DNA from: Tritrichomonas musculus
Lineage: Eukaryota; Parabasalia; Tritrichomonadida; Tritrichomonadidae
DNA length: 64,000 nt
Direction: 5' to 3'
Assembly: GCA_039105265.1 (NCBI GenBank)
Contig: JAPFFF010000009.1
Coordinates: forward strand, 4,526,001-4,590,000
The notes under the pieces were generated by a model that saw only the letters and a program-made list of their open reading frames with translations, was not told the DNA's origin and made no database searches. Shown piece after piece: positions 18,375-31,200 of the stretch; position 1 is the first letter of the stretch; each line of letters opens with the position of its first letter. Position numbers and translations under genes: made by a program.

Positions 18375-21188
18375 TTCAATTGGAATGCCACCATCATCAC
18401 TGCTTTCGTTTTTTTGATGATTTGATGGCATTTTATATTGTCCAGATTGATGTCCACCTCTGGGTAGTGATCCAAATCCTCCTTTCATTGGAGTGTTGCC
18501 TTCTTGTTCATGCATTGATCCAATGTTGTGTCTTCTCAATGATCCAACTTGCTGCTGAATTGGCTGCGAATTAGCTGGATAACTACCTTCACCTTCATTT
18601 GGTGTAGCCTGAGGAAGAGGACATGGACGAATATTCCAGATTTCAGTTGCATATTCATGGATTGTTCTATCTGAGCTAAATTTTGCCATGTTTGCTGTTG
18701 ATTTGATACCCATCTTGGTCCATTTATCTTTGTCCCTGTAAGCACGATCTACTTTTTCTTGAATGTCAATGAACATATCGAAGTCTTGACCACAAAGATA
18801 ATAATCACCATTGTAAACTGAATCAATAATGCATTGATATTCATTGGCACCAAACATTCCATTTTTGATGGCTTTGAAAACTCGATCCAATTTCTTTGAT
18901 ATATTCTTTCCATTTCCAGAACGAATTTTATCAACATCTTCAGATTTTGTTCCAAAGAAGAAAACATTCTCATTTCCAATTTCTTCTCCAATTTCAATGT
19001 TGGCACCATCCCATGTACCTACAATCAAGCTTGAATTGAATGCGAATTTCATGTTGGATGTTCCAGATGCTTCATATCCCGCTGTCGAGATTTGTTCGTT
19101 GATATCAGAAGCAGGAATGATCATTTCAGCAAGAGAAACATTGTAATTAGGAATGTAAAGGAGCTTGAGTAAATCTCCCACTTTTGGATCGTTGTTGATG
19201 ACATTTGCGACGTTGTTAATTAGTTTGATGACTTTCTTTGCGAAGTAATAACCTGGTGCAGCTTTACCACCAATGAAGATTGCCCTTGGATGCATTCCCT
19301 GTGTATCACCATCAATAATGCGAAGGTATCTGTAGATTACAGAAAGGATGTTTAATGTTTGTCTCTTGTATTCATGAATTCTCTTAACTTGAACATCGAA
19401 TATTTGAAGATCAGGAATTACATTGACTTTCAAGTTTTCTTTGACCCAATTGGCAAATCGTTGTTTGTTGTTTCTTTTTATTGCTGACCATTCTTGACAA
19501 AATTGCGGATCATCAATTTTTGTCATGAGTTTTGTGAGACCTTCAGCATTGAGAGCCCAATTTTGATTACCAACAACTTTTGTAATGAGATTTGATAATT
19601 CTTGATTACAGTGATGGAGCCAACGTCTGACCGTAACACCATTTGTTTTATTTTGGAACTTTTCTGGCCAAATCTGATAAAAGTTATTGAAAACATGTTT
19701 TTTCATCAAATCTGAGTGGATTTTTGCAACTCCATTAATTGCATGTGAGCCAATAACTGCCAAATTTGCCATCTTAACTTTCTTTTCATCCCCTTCTTCA
19801 ATGATTGAAAGATCACGAATAACATCGTCATCAACTTTGTATTGGAATCTGAGTTGATCAAGGAATAGTTGGTTTAATTCATAAATTATTTCAATATGTC
19901 TTGGAAGCACTTTTTCGAATAAAGAAAGGCTCCATTTTTCAAGAGCTTCTGGCATTAATGTGTGACAAGCATAACTGAAGACTTGCTTACATATTTCATA
20001 TGATTCTGTGAATGGGATGTTTTCTTCATCAATAAGGATTCTGAGAAGTTCAGCAACCATTATGTTTGGATGAGTATCATTAAGTTGGATTGCAGCATAT
20101 TTTGGCAGATCTCTAATATCAGCTTTATGTTGTTTCTTCAATCTTCTGATGATATCTTTTAATGTTGCAGCAGACAAGAAGTATTCTTGCATAAGGCGCA
20201 TCTCTTTCCCTTCATACGTGTTATCATTTGGATAAAGAACAGATGTGAGGTTTTCAGCTTTCTGTTTTCCTGTAACTGCTTCATAATAATCTCCATATCT
20301 GAATTTTTCCTCATCGAGTTCAGAAGAAGGTTTAGATGACCAAAGTCGAAGAGCTAAAGTGTTATCTGTTGCAAATCCTGGTATAAGGAAGTCGTTAGCC
20401 ATTGCAATGATTGTTTGTCCAGGTATCCATTTCCCATCTTTAACATGACCAAAGAAACCAATCGGATATGTTACAGTATCCTTTTGAACACGCCAAGGAT
20501 CTCCATAATTGAGCCAATAATCTGGAATTTCTAATTGACTTCCATCTGGTCCGATTATTTGTTTGAATATTCCAAATGAGTACATGAGACCATATCCCCA
20601 TGCAGGCAAATTAAGGGTTGCCATTGAATCCATGAAACATGCAGCAAGGCGTCCAAGGCCTCCATTTCCAAGACCCGGATCGTATTCTTCGTTGAACAAA
20701 GTATCTAATGAGATATCAAGCTCTTTTAATGAATCTCTGTAAAGGTCTTCAAGTTCAAGATTTTGTAGCGCATTTCTGAGAAATCTACCAACCAAGAATT
20801 CCATGCAAACATAATATACTTGTTTAGCCTTTTGCGCAATAAAGTATTCTTGCGTGTCATTGAACAATTCAATTAATCTATCACGAACTGAATATGAACA
20901 TGCTAAATATGCAGAAAAGTTGTCGAAGTTGAAACGTGATCTAGCAATTGTATATTCAATATGGTTAACGAATGATTCTTGGACACAATCTTTCTTTGCA
21001 GGAATGTAGTTGTGCATCAATTTCCAAAGATAAGTGTGACGAACTTCTTCATGCTGCTGTGATTCAGTATTTTTTAGCTGGTCAGATAAGTCTTCCATTC
21101 TTGCATTTTTGGCTTCTCTTGGTGGTGAAGCATGATTAGGCCAGAAAGGACGGAATCTTTGACGACGAGTGGAACAAGTTTGATCCAT
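18372..21188 (-). CDS. glycogen phosphorylase (EC 2.4.1.1)
   Basis: The protein has 938 residues. It belongs to the GT35 family: it releases glucose-1-phosphate from the non-reducing ends of glycogen using phosphate and pyridoxal phosphate. Seen in sequence are GNGGLGR at 174-180 and the PLP site EASGTSNMKF with the Schiff-base Lys at 714. The active-site stretch GTWDGANIEI and the substrate-region NDTHPN follow the family pattern. The catalytic core fills residues about 45-855. A tail of about 80 residues is rich in Gly, Ser and Gln (GGFGSLPRGG, QSGQY) and looks disordered. The N-terminal 40 residues are basic and contain no clear targeting signal, so the enzyme is taken as cytosolic. Glycogen is the main carbohydrate store of trichomonads and feeds glycolysis and hydrogenosomes. 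A TCATTTT initiator lies 17 nt upstream. It is the only clear housekeeping gene in the window. Confidence 0.97.
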   Translation of the reverse strand: MDQTCSTRRQRFRPFWPNHASPPREAKNARMEDLSDQLKNTESQQHEEVRHTYLWKLMHNYIPAKKDCVQESFVNHIEYTIARSRFNFDNFSAYLACSYSVRDRLIELFNDTQEYFIAQKAKQVYYVCMEFLVGRFLRNALQNLELEDLYRDSLKELDISLDTLFNEEYDPGLGNGGLGRLAACFMDSMATLNLPAWGYGLMYSFGIFKQIIGPDGSQLEIPDYWLNYGDPWRVQKDTVTYPIGFFGHVKDGKWIPGQTIIAMANDFLIPGFATDNTLALRLWSSKPSSELDEEKFRYGDYYEAVTGKQKAENLTSVLYPNDNTYEGKEMRLMQEYFLSAATLKDIIRRLKKQHKADIRDLPKYAAIQLNDTHPNIMVAELLRILIDEENIPFTESYEICKQVFSYACHTLMPEALEKWSLSLFEKVLPRHIEIIYELNQLFLDQLRFQYKVDDDVIRDLSIIEEGDEKKVKMANLAVIGSHAINGVAKIHSDLMKKHVFNNFYQIWPEKFQNKTNGVTVRRWLHHCNQELSNLITKVVGNQNWALNAEGLTKLMTKIDDPQFCQEWSAIKRNNKQRFANWVKENLKVNVIPDLQIFDVQVKRIHEYKRQTLNILSVIYRYLRIIDGDTQGMHPRAIFIGGKAAPGYYFAKKVIKLINNVANVINNDPKVGDLLKLLYIPNYNVSLAEMIIPASDINEQISTAGYEASGTSNMKFAFNSSLIVGTWDGANIEIGEEIGNENVFFFGTKSEDVDKIRSGNGKNISKKLDRVFKAIKNGMFGANEYQCIIDSVYNGDYYLCGQDFDMFIDIQEKVDRAYRDKDKWTKMGIKSTANMAKFSSDRTIHEYATEIWNIRPCPLPQATPNEGEGSYPANSQPIQQQVGSLRRHNIGSMHEQEGNTPMKGGFGSLPRGGHQSGQYKMPSNHQKNESSDDGGIPIE

Positions 21189-21200
21189 TGTATCAAATAA

Positions 21201-21207
21201 AAAATGA
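21201..21207 (-). promoter_or_regulatory. initiator (Inr)-like motif of glycogen phosphorylase
   Basis: The minus-strand sequence TCATTTT has its A 17 nt before the ATG, matching the trichomonad initiator and almost the same spacing as in the VWFA gene. Confidence 0.6.
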
Positions 21208-23223
21208 ACTCATTATTTTTCTTTTTAAATTTTGAATGAAATGTGGATATAAATAAAATTTTAAACATTTTCAGTTTTTTTTTTTTTTTTTTTATCGAAG
21301 ATTATAACAATTAAAATTTATTTTTCAATTAAATGAACACAATATCATTATTTAAATAATTTCCATCTTTTTTATAACAAGAAAACGTGAATATGTTTTC
21401 ATATGATTCGATAAAATTTATTTTCAAAAAGTACGATCCGCCAAAAATTATTTGAATAAACTGTTTTTTATTGTATTTGCATTTGATTTTATATTAAAAA
21501 GTATATATTTGGTCGGATTAAATAAAGCTTGTTTTATATTAATAGTATTAATAATTATTAATATGAAATACTAAAAGAAAATGCTCAATTATGTGAAAAA
21601 AAATTTCAATGTTTTTCAATTGGTTACTCACAAAAATAGTCTATCAAACTCTATAATAATTGAATCATATTGTTTTTTGTTAGAATTTCTGAACCACTCA
21701 GAAAAATTCAATTTCGAAATATTATAAATAAAAATTTTATTATGTCATTTTAAAATAATCAATTAGATATTTTTATGATTAGAATAGTTTTATTCTTTAT
21801 CATTATTAACAATAATTAAGTAAAATTTATGCAAAATGCTTTTTTTTTTTTATTTTGTTAAAAATGTTCGAAAATTACAAATAGATTCAGAATTTTGGAT
21901 GAATATTTAGCCGATTAAACCTATCAAATATCTTGATGAAAAATCGTTATTTTAATTTGATTATAAATTACAAAGATTAACATTATATATTTAAGCATAT
22001 GTTTTAAAGTTATTAATATATTTATGTTTAAATTATTAGAGATTTTCATATTTTTAAAAATTTTTATTTCGGAAATTTCAGAAAGATTTTTGACTATATA
22101 ATATATACAGATTTTTAAAATCAAAATGCTGTTGAATGACATATATTACAATTTATAGCTAAGAAAGATGAGAATTTAAATAAAACTTGTTAGTTATTTT
22201 TAAATTAAGTTTTAATATAATGACATATAAATAAAAAACAAAATTACATATAAGATATGTAATTTTAATAACAAAATCAATTATTGTTCAATTGTATTAT
22301 AATCTAATTGAAGAAATTTATTAATTTGAATTATCTTTTATTTCTAAACTATTATATCTATATAAAATAAATTAATTGGTGTTTAACTATCATTAAAGTC
22401 AATTTATTAATAATGAAAGTGAAACATTACAAATATATTTATATATAATTAATCAAAAACATATTATTATCATAAAAGTAATTATAACTTTAATATTTCT
22501 GATTTATAACAAATAATTATAGCAATTTAATATAATATCAAATAAAATTCATATATCAAATATTTTAAATAATACCTATTATTATGTAGAAGTGAATCAT
22601 TTTGATTAAATTGAAAAGCATCAATAGATCATATTGCCATATTATGATAACAAATTCTTAAGTGTAATATACATATTTTCATATTTTTTTTTTAATAATT
22701 TCACTTTTCAAAATCTTTTGAATATATTACTTTCTTAATTTGGTTTTCCATACTTTTTCAAAATATAATGCAACAGGACAAAAAAATGCCAAATTGTAAA
22801 AAAATTGGAAAAACAGGTTTCTTTATTCAAATAACAAACTTGGTTAAGAAAAAGCCATTATGAAAAATAATTACGACATATTCAAAAAGTTCATATTTGG
22901 TCTGACCAAATATTTTCCGTTCATTCAGTTATTTAAAACAAAATGATTTAATTCTATTAATTATTGAAAAAAAGTTTTTAATTAGTTTTTTATTCAAAAT
23001 AAAACATAAAGGAAGCCAAGAGAGGTAGAAACATACATTTTTGATGATAAGTTTAGCAAAACACTTAAGAAGTTTAGTATTCTTCCAGCTTTCTAATTTA
23101 ATATGTTAGAAATCTTTCAAATATTTAGATATTTTAAGGAGGACCTTTAAATATTAATAATATATGACATTAAAATATCAACTATAATTTAAATATTGAT
23201 ATCAAATAAGAAGATGCTCTTCT
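21208..23223. other. 2-kb AT-rich intergenic region
   Basis: There is a run of 19 T at 21275-21293, and many short open frames made of Ile, Asn and Lys codons that I reject as genes. Recognisable items are the dispersed repeat at 22790-22835 and, at 23138-23220, the 3' flank shared by the Sel1 paralogues (ATATATGACATTAAAATATC, also at 13630-13650 and in part near 7820). Confidence 0.6.
22790..22835. repeat. dispersed repeat, second copy
   Basis: It matches 7018-7060 (shared core AAAAAATTGGAAAAACAGG, then TTTCTTTATTCAAA) with small indels at the left edge. Its origin is unknown. Confidence 0.5.
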
Positions 23224-26200
23224 CTAATTCATATCTTTTACCAATTCTTCATATTTAGCCTTTGAAAGAGAATGTCCCTGATTTGCTGCTTTTTTATAAT
23301 AACGAGCTGCCTCTTTTTTGTTCATTTCAACTCCATCTCCTTCTTCAAGCTTAACTGCATAATTAAACAATGATTCTGTATGCCCGTTGTCTGCTGCACG
23401 TCTATAATAATGTGCTGCTTTTTTCTTGTTTGTTTCTATTCCATCTCCATCATCGAGCATAACTGCATAAATATACATTGAAGCAACATCATCTTCATTT
23501 GCTGCAAGTTTATAATATCGTGCAGATTCATTTTTGTTGACTGCTACTCCATCTCCATTATAGAGCATACTTGCATATTTACGCATTGAATTAACATTTC
23601 CATTATCTGCTGCAAGTTTATAATATCGAACTGCTTCTTTCATGTTTTTTTTTACTCCATCTCCTTCTTCAAGCATGACTGCATATTTGAACATCGATCC
23701 TGTATGTCTATCTTCTGCTGCAAGTTTATAATAACGAGCTGCTTCATCTTTATTTACTTCAATTTCATCTCCTTTATAATTCAATGATGCATATTTATAC
23801 ATTGCATCAACGTTTTGTTTATCTGCGGCAAGTTTATAATAACGAGCTGCTTCTTTTTTGTTCTTTTCTATTCCATCTCCTTCTTCAAGCTTGACAGCAT
23901 AGTCGAACATCGAATCTGTATCTCCATTGTCTGCTGCCAGTTTATAATAATGAGCTGCCTCCGCCTTGTTTTTTCTTATTCCATTTCCGCAATCAAGCAT
24001 ATATGCATAATGGCGCATCATACGAACATTTCCTTTATCCGCTGCAAGTTTATAATAATAAACCGCTTTCTTCTTGTTTTGTCTTATAAAATCTCCATCA
24101 TAGAGCATATTTGCATAATTAATCATTGATTCAACATCTCCTTGATTAATTGCAAGCTTATAGTATCTGACAGCTTCATTCACTTCATCGTCCATAATTC
24201 CATATCCTTCACTAAGTATGGTTGCATAATTACACATTGATTCAACATTTCCTTTATCTGCAGCAAGTTTATAATAATGCGCTGCTTCTGTCTTGTTTGT
24301 TTTAATCCCATCTCCGTCATCAAGCATAACGGCATAATTGTGCATTGAACTAACATTTCCTTTATCTGCTGCAAGTTTATAATAATGCGCTGCTTCTTTT
24401 TTGCTTTTTTCTATTCCATCTCCTTCATCAAGCATAACGGCATAAATGTGCATTGATTTAATATGACCTTTATCAGCTGCAAGTTTATAATAATAAGCTG
24501 CTTCCGCCTTGTTTGGCTCTATTCCATCTCCTTTATCAACCATGACGGCATATTTATACATTGAAGTAATATCTCCTTTATCTGCTTGAAGTTTATATTT
24601 TTTTGATTCTTCTTTTTTATTAGTTTTATTACTTTCTCCTTGTGATAAAATGCTTGTATACGAAGTCATTGCTTTGGGATCTCCTTCATCGGCCGCAAGT
24701 TTGTAGTAGTGAGATGTTTCTCCTTTATCCTTTTCAATTATTTCTCCTTTATTGACAATATCTGCATAAATCTGAATCGCTTTACTATCTCCATGATCTG
24801 CTGCAAGTTTATAATAACGAGTCGCTTCTTGTAGATTCTTTTCAATTCCTTCTCCAGTCGAAAGTAAAACGGCATATGTCAACATAGAATCAACATGTCC
24901 TGAATCTGCTGAAAGTTTGTAATAATGTGCTGCCTTCTTCTTGTCAGATGTGATTCCATCCCCTTTCAAAAGCATGAAACCATAAGTGAACATCGATTCA
25001 ACATGACCTGATTCTGCAGCGAGTTTGAAATATTTAGCTGCTTCTCTTCTATTCTCTTCAATTCCATCTTTGTTCGCAAGCATGAATCCATATTTGTACA
25101 TCGACATAACATGTCCTGCGTCTGCGGCTCTTTTATAATATTCTGATGCTTCCTTCTTGTTCTGTTCAATACCTTCTCCTTCATCAAGCATGAATCCATA
25201 TTTGAACATCGATTCAACATGACCTTGATCTGCTGCGAGTTTAAAATATCGTGATGCTTCTTCTTTGTGATTCTCTCTTCCTGATAATTTATAAAGATAA
25301 TCACCATATTTAAAAATTGATTCTGAATCATTTAGATCAATCGAATCATTGTTATTCTCTTCTCTTCTTTCTTTTTTGGATGTCATTTCTTTGTATATAT
25401 TCGAAATAAATGAATTATCTTTCGTTTCTCTTTTGATTTCGTTTAAATATTCTGAAATAAATGAACTTATTTCGTTTTCATATTTTGATATCTCTGTTTC
25501 ATCTATATCTTCAATTTCACTTTTGTGTGATTCAAGCTCTTCAATCATATCTGAAATATTTATTTCATTTGTATTATTATTATTTCCTTCACCTACACTC
25601 AAGTATTTTTGAAGAAATTCTTTCATCCATTCTTTATTTATATTTGAAATAGTTGAAAGATATTCTTCTTCTTTGTATACTCGACCAGTCATAATTTCAT
25701 AGAATATTTTACAATATGAATTTATTTCTTCTTTCAATAAGTCGGATGAATATTTAACTGACAAGGATTCGTTCTTATCAATCTGAGAGATTAAAATTTG
25801 TGGTCGATAATGTTCATCTAAATATATTTTATTCATACAAAGTTCTTCAATATATATGTTGTGAAAACTCATGAATTCAATCGATTTAATAATTCCATAC
25901 AAAATATTATAGATATTCGTGTTTGAAATTCCATTTTTCTTGATACATTTTATTTCATTCAATGTGCCAATAACTCGATATTCATTGATGATCGTTGGAT
26001 GTGGATACATGTCGAATGAAACAATTCTCATTAATCCTGGATGTTTCGTCATTCGTTTTATAATATTTAAATTTGAAATGAAAATTTCTCGTTCTTCGTT
26101 TGTTTCAAATTCTGTTTTTAATTTTATTCGAATATATTTTTCATTTGTTTTTGGATTCACAATCAATGATATCTTTGTTTCTTTATCGTATTCAATTTTT

Positions 26201-26235
26201 GAGACAATTTTGAAATTATCAAAGTTTATTTGTGA

Positions 26236-26267
<32 letters not shown>

Positions 26268-27027
26268 ATTTTGTCACTTTTGTTTTCGAATCAAACAAAA
26301 TGTCATCAAGATCTGTCACACTTGATGGAATATTGATACATGAAATTGATGTGTTTAAGAAAGATAAAGGTTCGATTGTTTGAAGTTCTGAATTAATTGA
26401 AAATTCGACATGTTCAAGTTTCTTGCATTTGAAAAATGAGCCTTCACAAATTTCTTGAACTTGACATGGAATGAAGATGTTCTCAATTAAGCTTTCTGAA
26501 AATGAGTATCGTCCAATTCGTTTGATAAATGAAGGAATCGTCAAACTTTTTATATCTCGTCGAACAAAAAGTAGATTGTCGTATTCTTCTTCATTACAAC
26601 CAAAAACTGCTTTATTTCTTCTTTTGCTAACAATCATTTTGTTGTCAATGTTCATCAGTTGTTTGTTACTTGGAATAACTGTAATCATCTTTAATTTTGA
26701 TGTTCCGCGACAAAATCCTTCTTCTAAATACTTAACACTCGCAGGAATGAAAAGACTTTCAATACTTGAAAATGCAAAAACATCTTTCTCGATTTTTTCA
26801 ACTTTCGAATCGGTTGGGAAACTTAATGAATAAATCGTTTTTGAATTTCGGAATGCTCCTTCTTTTATGCTTTTAACAATATAATCTTGATTATTATGAT
26901 TAATTAATTTTGGAATAAAAATGTCACCACTTGCAGAATCATTATTAACAACACTTGCTGTTTTGTCTTCTTCGTTGATACTATATACTAATTTATTTTG
27001 TTTTATTAATTTTGAGTGAATATTCAT
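23224..27027 (-). CDS. LRR_5-pseudokinase-Sel1 repeat protein, copy 3
   Basis: The protein has 1267 residues and is the shortest paralogue. It has the LRR_5 cap and repeats (1-250), a run of about ten Asn encoded by a triplet repeat near 26239-26271, and the pseudokinase (about 265-475, IEE for HRD). The acidic linker and about 20 Sel1 units follow, and the protein ends in SKAKYEELVKDMN. The Sel1 units are more diverged from one another than in copies 1 and 2, and no long near-identical block was seen. The N-terminal 240 residues differ from the other copies at only a handful of positions (for example NHNNQ for SCNGQ near residue 45). The gene appears intact and is separated from copy 2 by the glycogen phosphorylase gene, all on one strand. 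Confidence 0.85.
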
Positions 27028-27232
27028 TGAGATCTTTTGATATCAAAAATAATCAGACGGTTTACTATTAATTGAAATAAATGACGATGATTTTTAATTC
27101 AAAAAATTAAATATTTGAAGAATGAGATTGATTTCTTGAAGATAACTGGACTATTTTTTAACAATTTAATGTTTTTAGGTCTGATTCAATAAAAATATAT
27201 AATTTTATAGTACTTATTTTACTTTAACCAAA
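27028..27232 (-). promoter_or_regulatory. conserved 5' flank of the Sel1 family, copy 3
   Basis: Third copy of the upstream block, with the palindrome TTTTGATATCAAAA at 27035-27048. It is slightly more diverged distally than copies 1 and 2 are from each other, and similarity fades near 27232. Confidence 0.5.
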
Positions 27233-27277
27233 ATTATATTATAAAATAATTTTATAAATTAAAAAATTTTTTGATAA

Positions 27278-28040
27278 CAGGTCAATTTAAATAAGATTAG
27301 TCGTATTTTAGCTGATTTTCTTTCAACAACAATTCGAAAATATAATAATATTGATGGAAGCATCAACACATTTCATATATTGACAAAAAAGATCAAAATT
27401 TAAAATATCTTATTGGAAAATAGGTTAATATTAAATTTAATTATTTATAAAATAATAAATATTTGGTATTAAATTAATTTGCATAAAAATACAGAGTAAT
27501 ATTTATTTTTGAAATATCTATGTGCATAATCATAAATCATTTAATAAACAAAATGAATACTTTCAATTCCTGCTTTTACATTATAAAAAAGTTCATTTGA
27601 TTATTCATAATGAATGCCCAAAATTTTCACTCCCAACATCAACGAATAATAAATCCATTTAAATTTTCAATAGTAAATTTCATAACCATCATGATACAGA
27701 TAAAAATAATGATCCATTTCATTATCATAAAGATACAAAAAAGACTAATGATCAATTTCATTATCATTATTTTGATAAAAAAGAAGATATAAAAGAATCA
27801 AAAGAAGGTGATAAAAAAGTAGATATAAAGGATGCAAAAGAAGATGTTAAAGGTGAAAATATAAAAGATTTGTTTTTGTATTATTTATACCGTACTGGAA
27901 GAGTTTCTTTAGACAATTTTACTTGCTGTATTTGCAATAAAAATATTTAATCTTTAGATGCAATTAAAAATAATTGCTGGAACGATCATTGGGAATATTT
28001 AGCAGAAATTACTCTGACACCATTATTCAATGATAATTAA
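27278..28040 (+). pseudogene. decayed gene fragments, unidentified
   Basis: Several plus-strand stretches have coding character but are interrupted. At 27278-27400 the frame reads VNLNKISRILADFLSTTIRKYNN with INTFHI, which recalls BTB-like trichomonad proteins. Around 27555-27650 it reads YFQFLLLHYKKVHLIIHNECPK, then a stop. From 27673 it reads a His/Lys/Asp-rich segment with the repeated motif DxFHYH (positions about 27705-27765). A Cys-containing part (FTCCICNKN) follows, then an in-frame stop near 27950, and the end at 28038-28040. I cannot name the family; BTB-like is a guess. Confidence 0.35.
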
Positions 28041-28298
28041 TTAATTTACTTTAATAACCAGTTTTTTTTATTGACTTTATTTATATAAAATAAAGGTATT
28101 TTTATATATTTAATTGCTAATCTTTGGAAGTAATTGCATTAAAGTTGTGACAAAATGGCTCATGCCGTTCACTCATAATAAATCATATTTAAGTTTATAA
28201 ACAATAATTAATAGTTTTGAAGAATAAAATGTTTATTAATGCGTTAATTTTTTTTTAAATTTGTGATCCATTCTCATAAAATAAGATTAAAAACTTTC

Positions 28299-31200
28299 TC
28301 AAATTTGTTCATTAATTAAATGCACCATCGATACTGGTATCATCACTATTAAATTTCCACAAGATTGAAATTGAGACTTATTAACTGACTTTAGCAAATT
28401 ATTCTCTGAAAATTCAATAATCGAGATTGAAAAGCAAAAATTAAATGCATTATGACCAAGTTCAGAAACAGTAGATGGAATGATTAAACTGTTCAAATTT
28501 GTATTACTAAAAGCGAAATCACCAATTTTCTGTATATCTGAATTTTCAAGGCCGTAAATGATATGAAGTTTTTTACAAAAAGAGAATGCATAGCTTTCAA
28601 TTGTAAGAAGTTTCTTTGGGATGAAGAATTTTTCAATATTTGTTAAAGAAAATGATGATTCACCAATGATTCTTAGTTCTGAATTTGGATTAACTATAAC
28701 ACTTTTCAATAATCTATTGCCATCGCATGCATGCGATACAATAGATTTTATGCTTGAAGGAATATCAATTTGTTTACATCCAGAATTTGCATATACAAAA
28801 ACATCATAATTGTCACTTTTTGGATTGGTTTTGTAAAGTAGATATTGGTTGTCTTTATAAATGAATTTATTATTATTTGGGGAGATTGTAATTTCATTTA
28901 TTGAAAATCCTTCAACGGAAAGCTCAATCAAGTGTTCTGGAATAAATATTTTGTTGATTTTAGTGCTACAAAATGCACACTTATCAATGCAAAGTAATTC
29001 TGAATTTGCTGGAATTTCAATATTAGTGAGATTTGTACAATAGTTGAATGCATATGCACAGATCATTTTAACATGTCGTGGAATATAAATATTTTTGATT
29101 GATGTTGATGCAAATGCATATTCGCCTATATAGAGTAATTTCGATTCTTCTCCAATTTCAATTATTTCAAGATTTTCACAACCTGAAAATGCAGTGTTAC
29201 CTATTTTTAAAACTTCGTTTGGAATCTTTATTTTGGAAAGATTCGTAAATGCAAATGATGATTCATCAATCATTTTTAATCGTGATTCATCTGAGATATC
29301 AACATATTGAAGAAAATTACAATTAAAGAACGCTTTATCAAAAATATGTGAAACTTTTGAAGGAATGTTAATCCTTTCAATAATTGTGTTCTCGAATGAT
29401 TGTCGTCCAATCTTTTCTAATTGTGAATTTACCGCAATATTGACATCTCTTAGATTTTTGCAATTATAAAATGCTTTTTCTCCAATAATTCGAACTTGTG
29501 AAGGAATATCTATTTCTTCAATTTGTGTTTTTTCAAATGCTGATTCACAAATCATCTCTAATTTTGATTTCGCTGGAAGTTGAACTTTTCGTAATAACTC
29601 GAAATGACTGAATGCAAATGGTGAAATTATTTTGATATTTGGTGGAATACAAACTTCTTCAAGATCTAAACGAGCTGCGATCAAAATATCAAAATTGTCA
29701 CTTTGTCTATCGGTTTTACCAAGTAAAAATTTATTATCTTTATATATGAAGTTCTTGTTTAGTGGTGATATTTCAATATCATAAATTGATTTAATGTCAA
29801 AATTCCATCCTTCTCCAAATGCATCGAGACATGGTGGAATGTAAAAATGTTCAATGCATGTCATTGTAAATGCATATTTACCAACGGTCTTTAATTTTGA
29901 GTTTTTATCAATCGTTAACTTTCCAAGATGTACACAATTGGCAAATGCAAGATCATCGATGGTTATAACATTCTTTGGAATTGATATTTCAGCTAGACCT
30001 GTTGAAAAAAATGCATGTTTCCCGATGTATTTCAATTGTGATTTATTGGAAAACTCAACATTTTTCAATTCATCACAGCGATAAAACGCATAAAATCCAA
30101 TTTCGCTGACACTGGCTGGAATTGAAACTTTTTCTAAATATCTACATCCATCAAATGCATTGTTTGAAATAATTTCAACACTCGATGGAATTATCGCTTC
30201 TTTGATATCACGTCGTGAATATATAAGAACATTAAATTTGTCACTTTTTGAGTTTGTTTTGCCAAGTAAAAATTGGTCATCTTTGTAAATGAAGTTTTTG
30301 TTCTTTTGTGAAATTTCAATCTTTTCGAATGCAACTCCAATCTGCCATTCTTCTTCTAGTTCGCTCAAACTTGAAGGGAAATAAATAGATGAAACTATTG
30401 AGTAAGAAAATGCATTCCGACCGATTTTTTTAAGTTGTGAATCTGATTGAATTTCAATCGTTCTCAATGATGAACATTCATCAAATGCACTCGCCGAAAT
30501 CACAGTAACATTTGATGGAATAATTGCTTTAGTAAGATCACGTCGTGCAAATAATAAAACATCAAAGTTGTCGCTTTTTGGATCAGTCTTACCAAGTAAG
30601 AATTGGTTATCTTTGTATATGAAATTCTTGTTATCTGGAGAAACTGTAATATTCGTCAAATGGTCCGTGTAGCAACACCATCCATCTTTGAGTTCTCTCA
30701 TATTTTTTGGAATGAAAAGTGATTTGATTTTTGAATTATAGAATGAATTTTCATAAATAGTATGAACCTCTGAATCATTAGAAAAGTGAAGTGATTTAAT
30801 AAGTTTTGAATTGTCAATCGAACTGGATATAATGCTCGTGATTATGTATTCTTTCATTTCATGGTTGATACTACGAGGAACTGTGAAGTCAATTGGCATC
30901 CGATCAGAATTTATTATATCAAATAACGAAGCAGTATTATTCTTTGTATCGATTTTTAATTTCATTCCATCTTTCGTGATTTCTTTCATCAATAAAATAT
31001 TGATCAATTCTAAATCAAATCTTCGAATTGCTAAACCCAATATTTGCTTTATGTCTTCAAATTGCTTGCTCGAATTAATATTGCTGTTATTTTTTAAAAG
31101 ATCAATAACTTTTTCTTTCTTCTCTTCTGTAAGCATTGAAAGTTCGCTTTGTAGTTTTTCAATGACTGAGAAACCAAATGATGATTCATCAATGTTTTTT

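Noticed and set aside
21924-22142. Minus-strand frame in the 2-kb intergenic region
   Set aside because: Ile/Asn/Lys-rich composition expected from AT-rich DNA, with no conserved feature.
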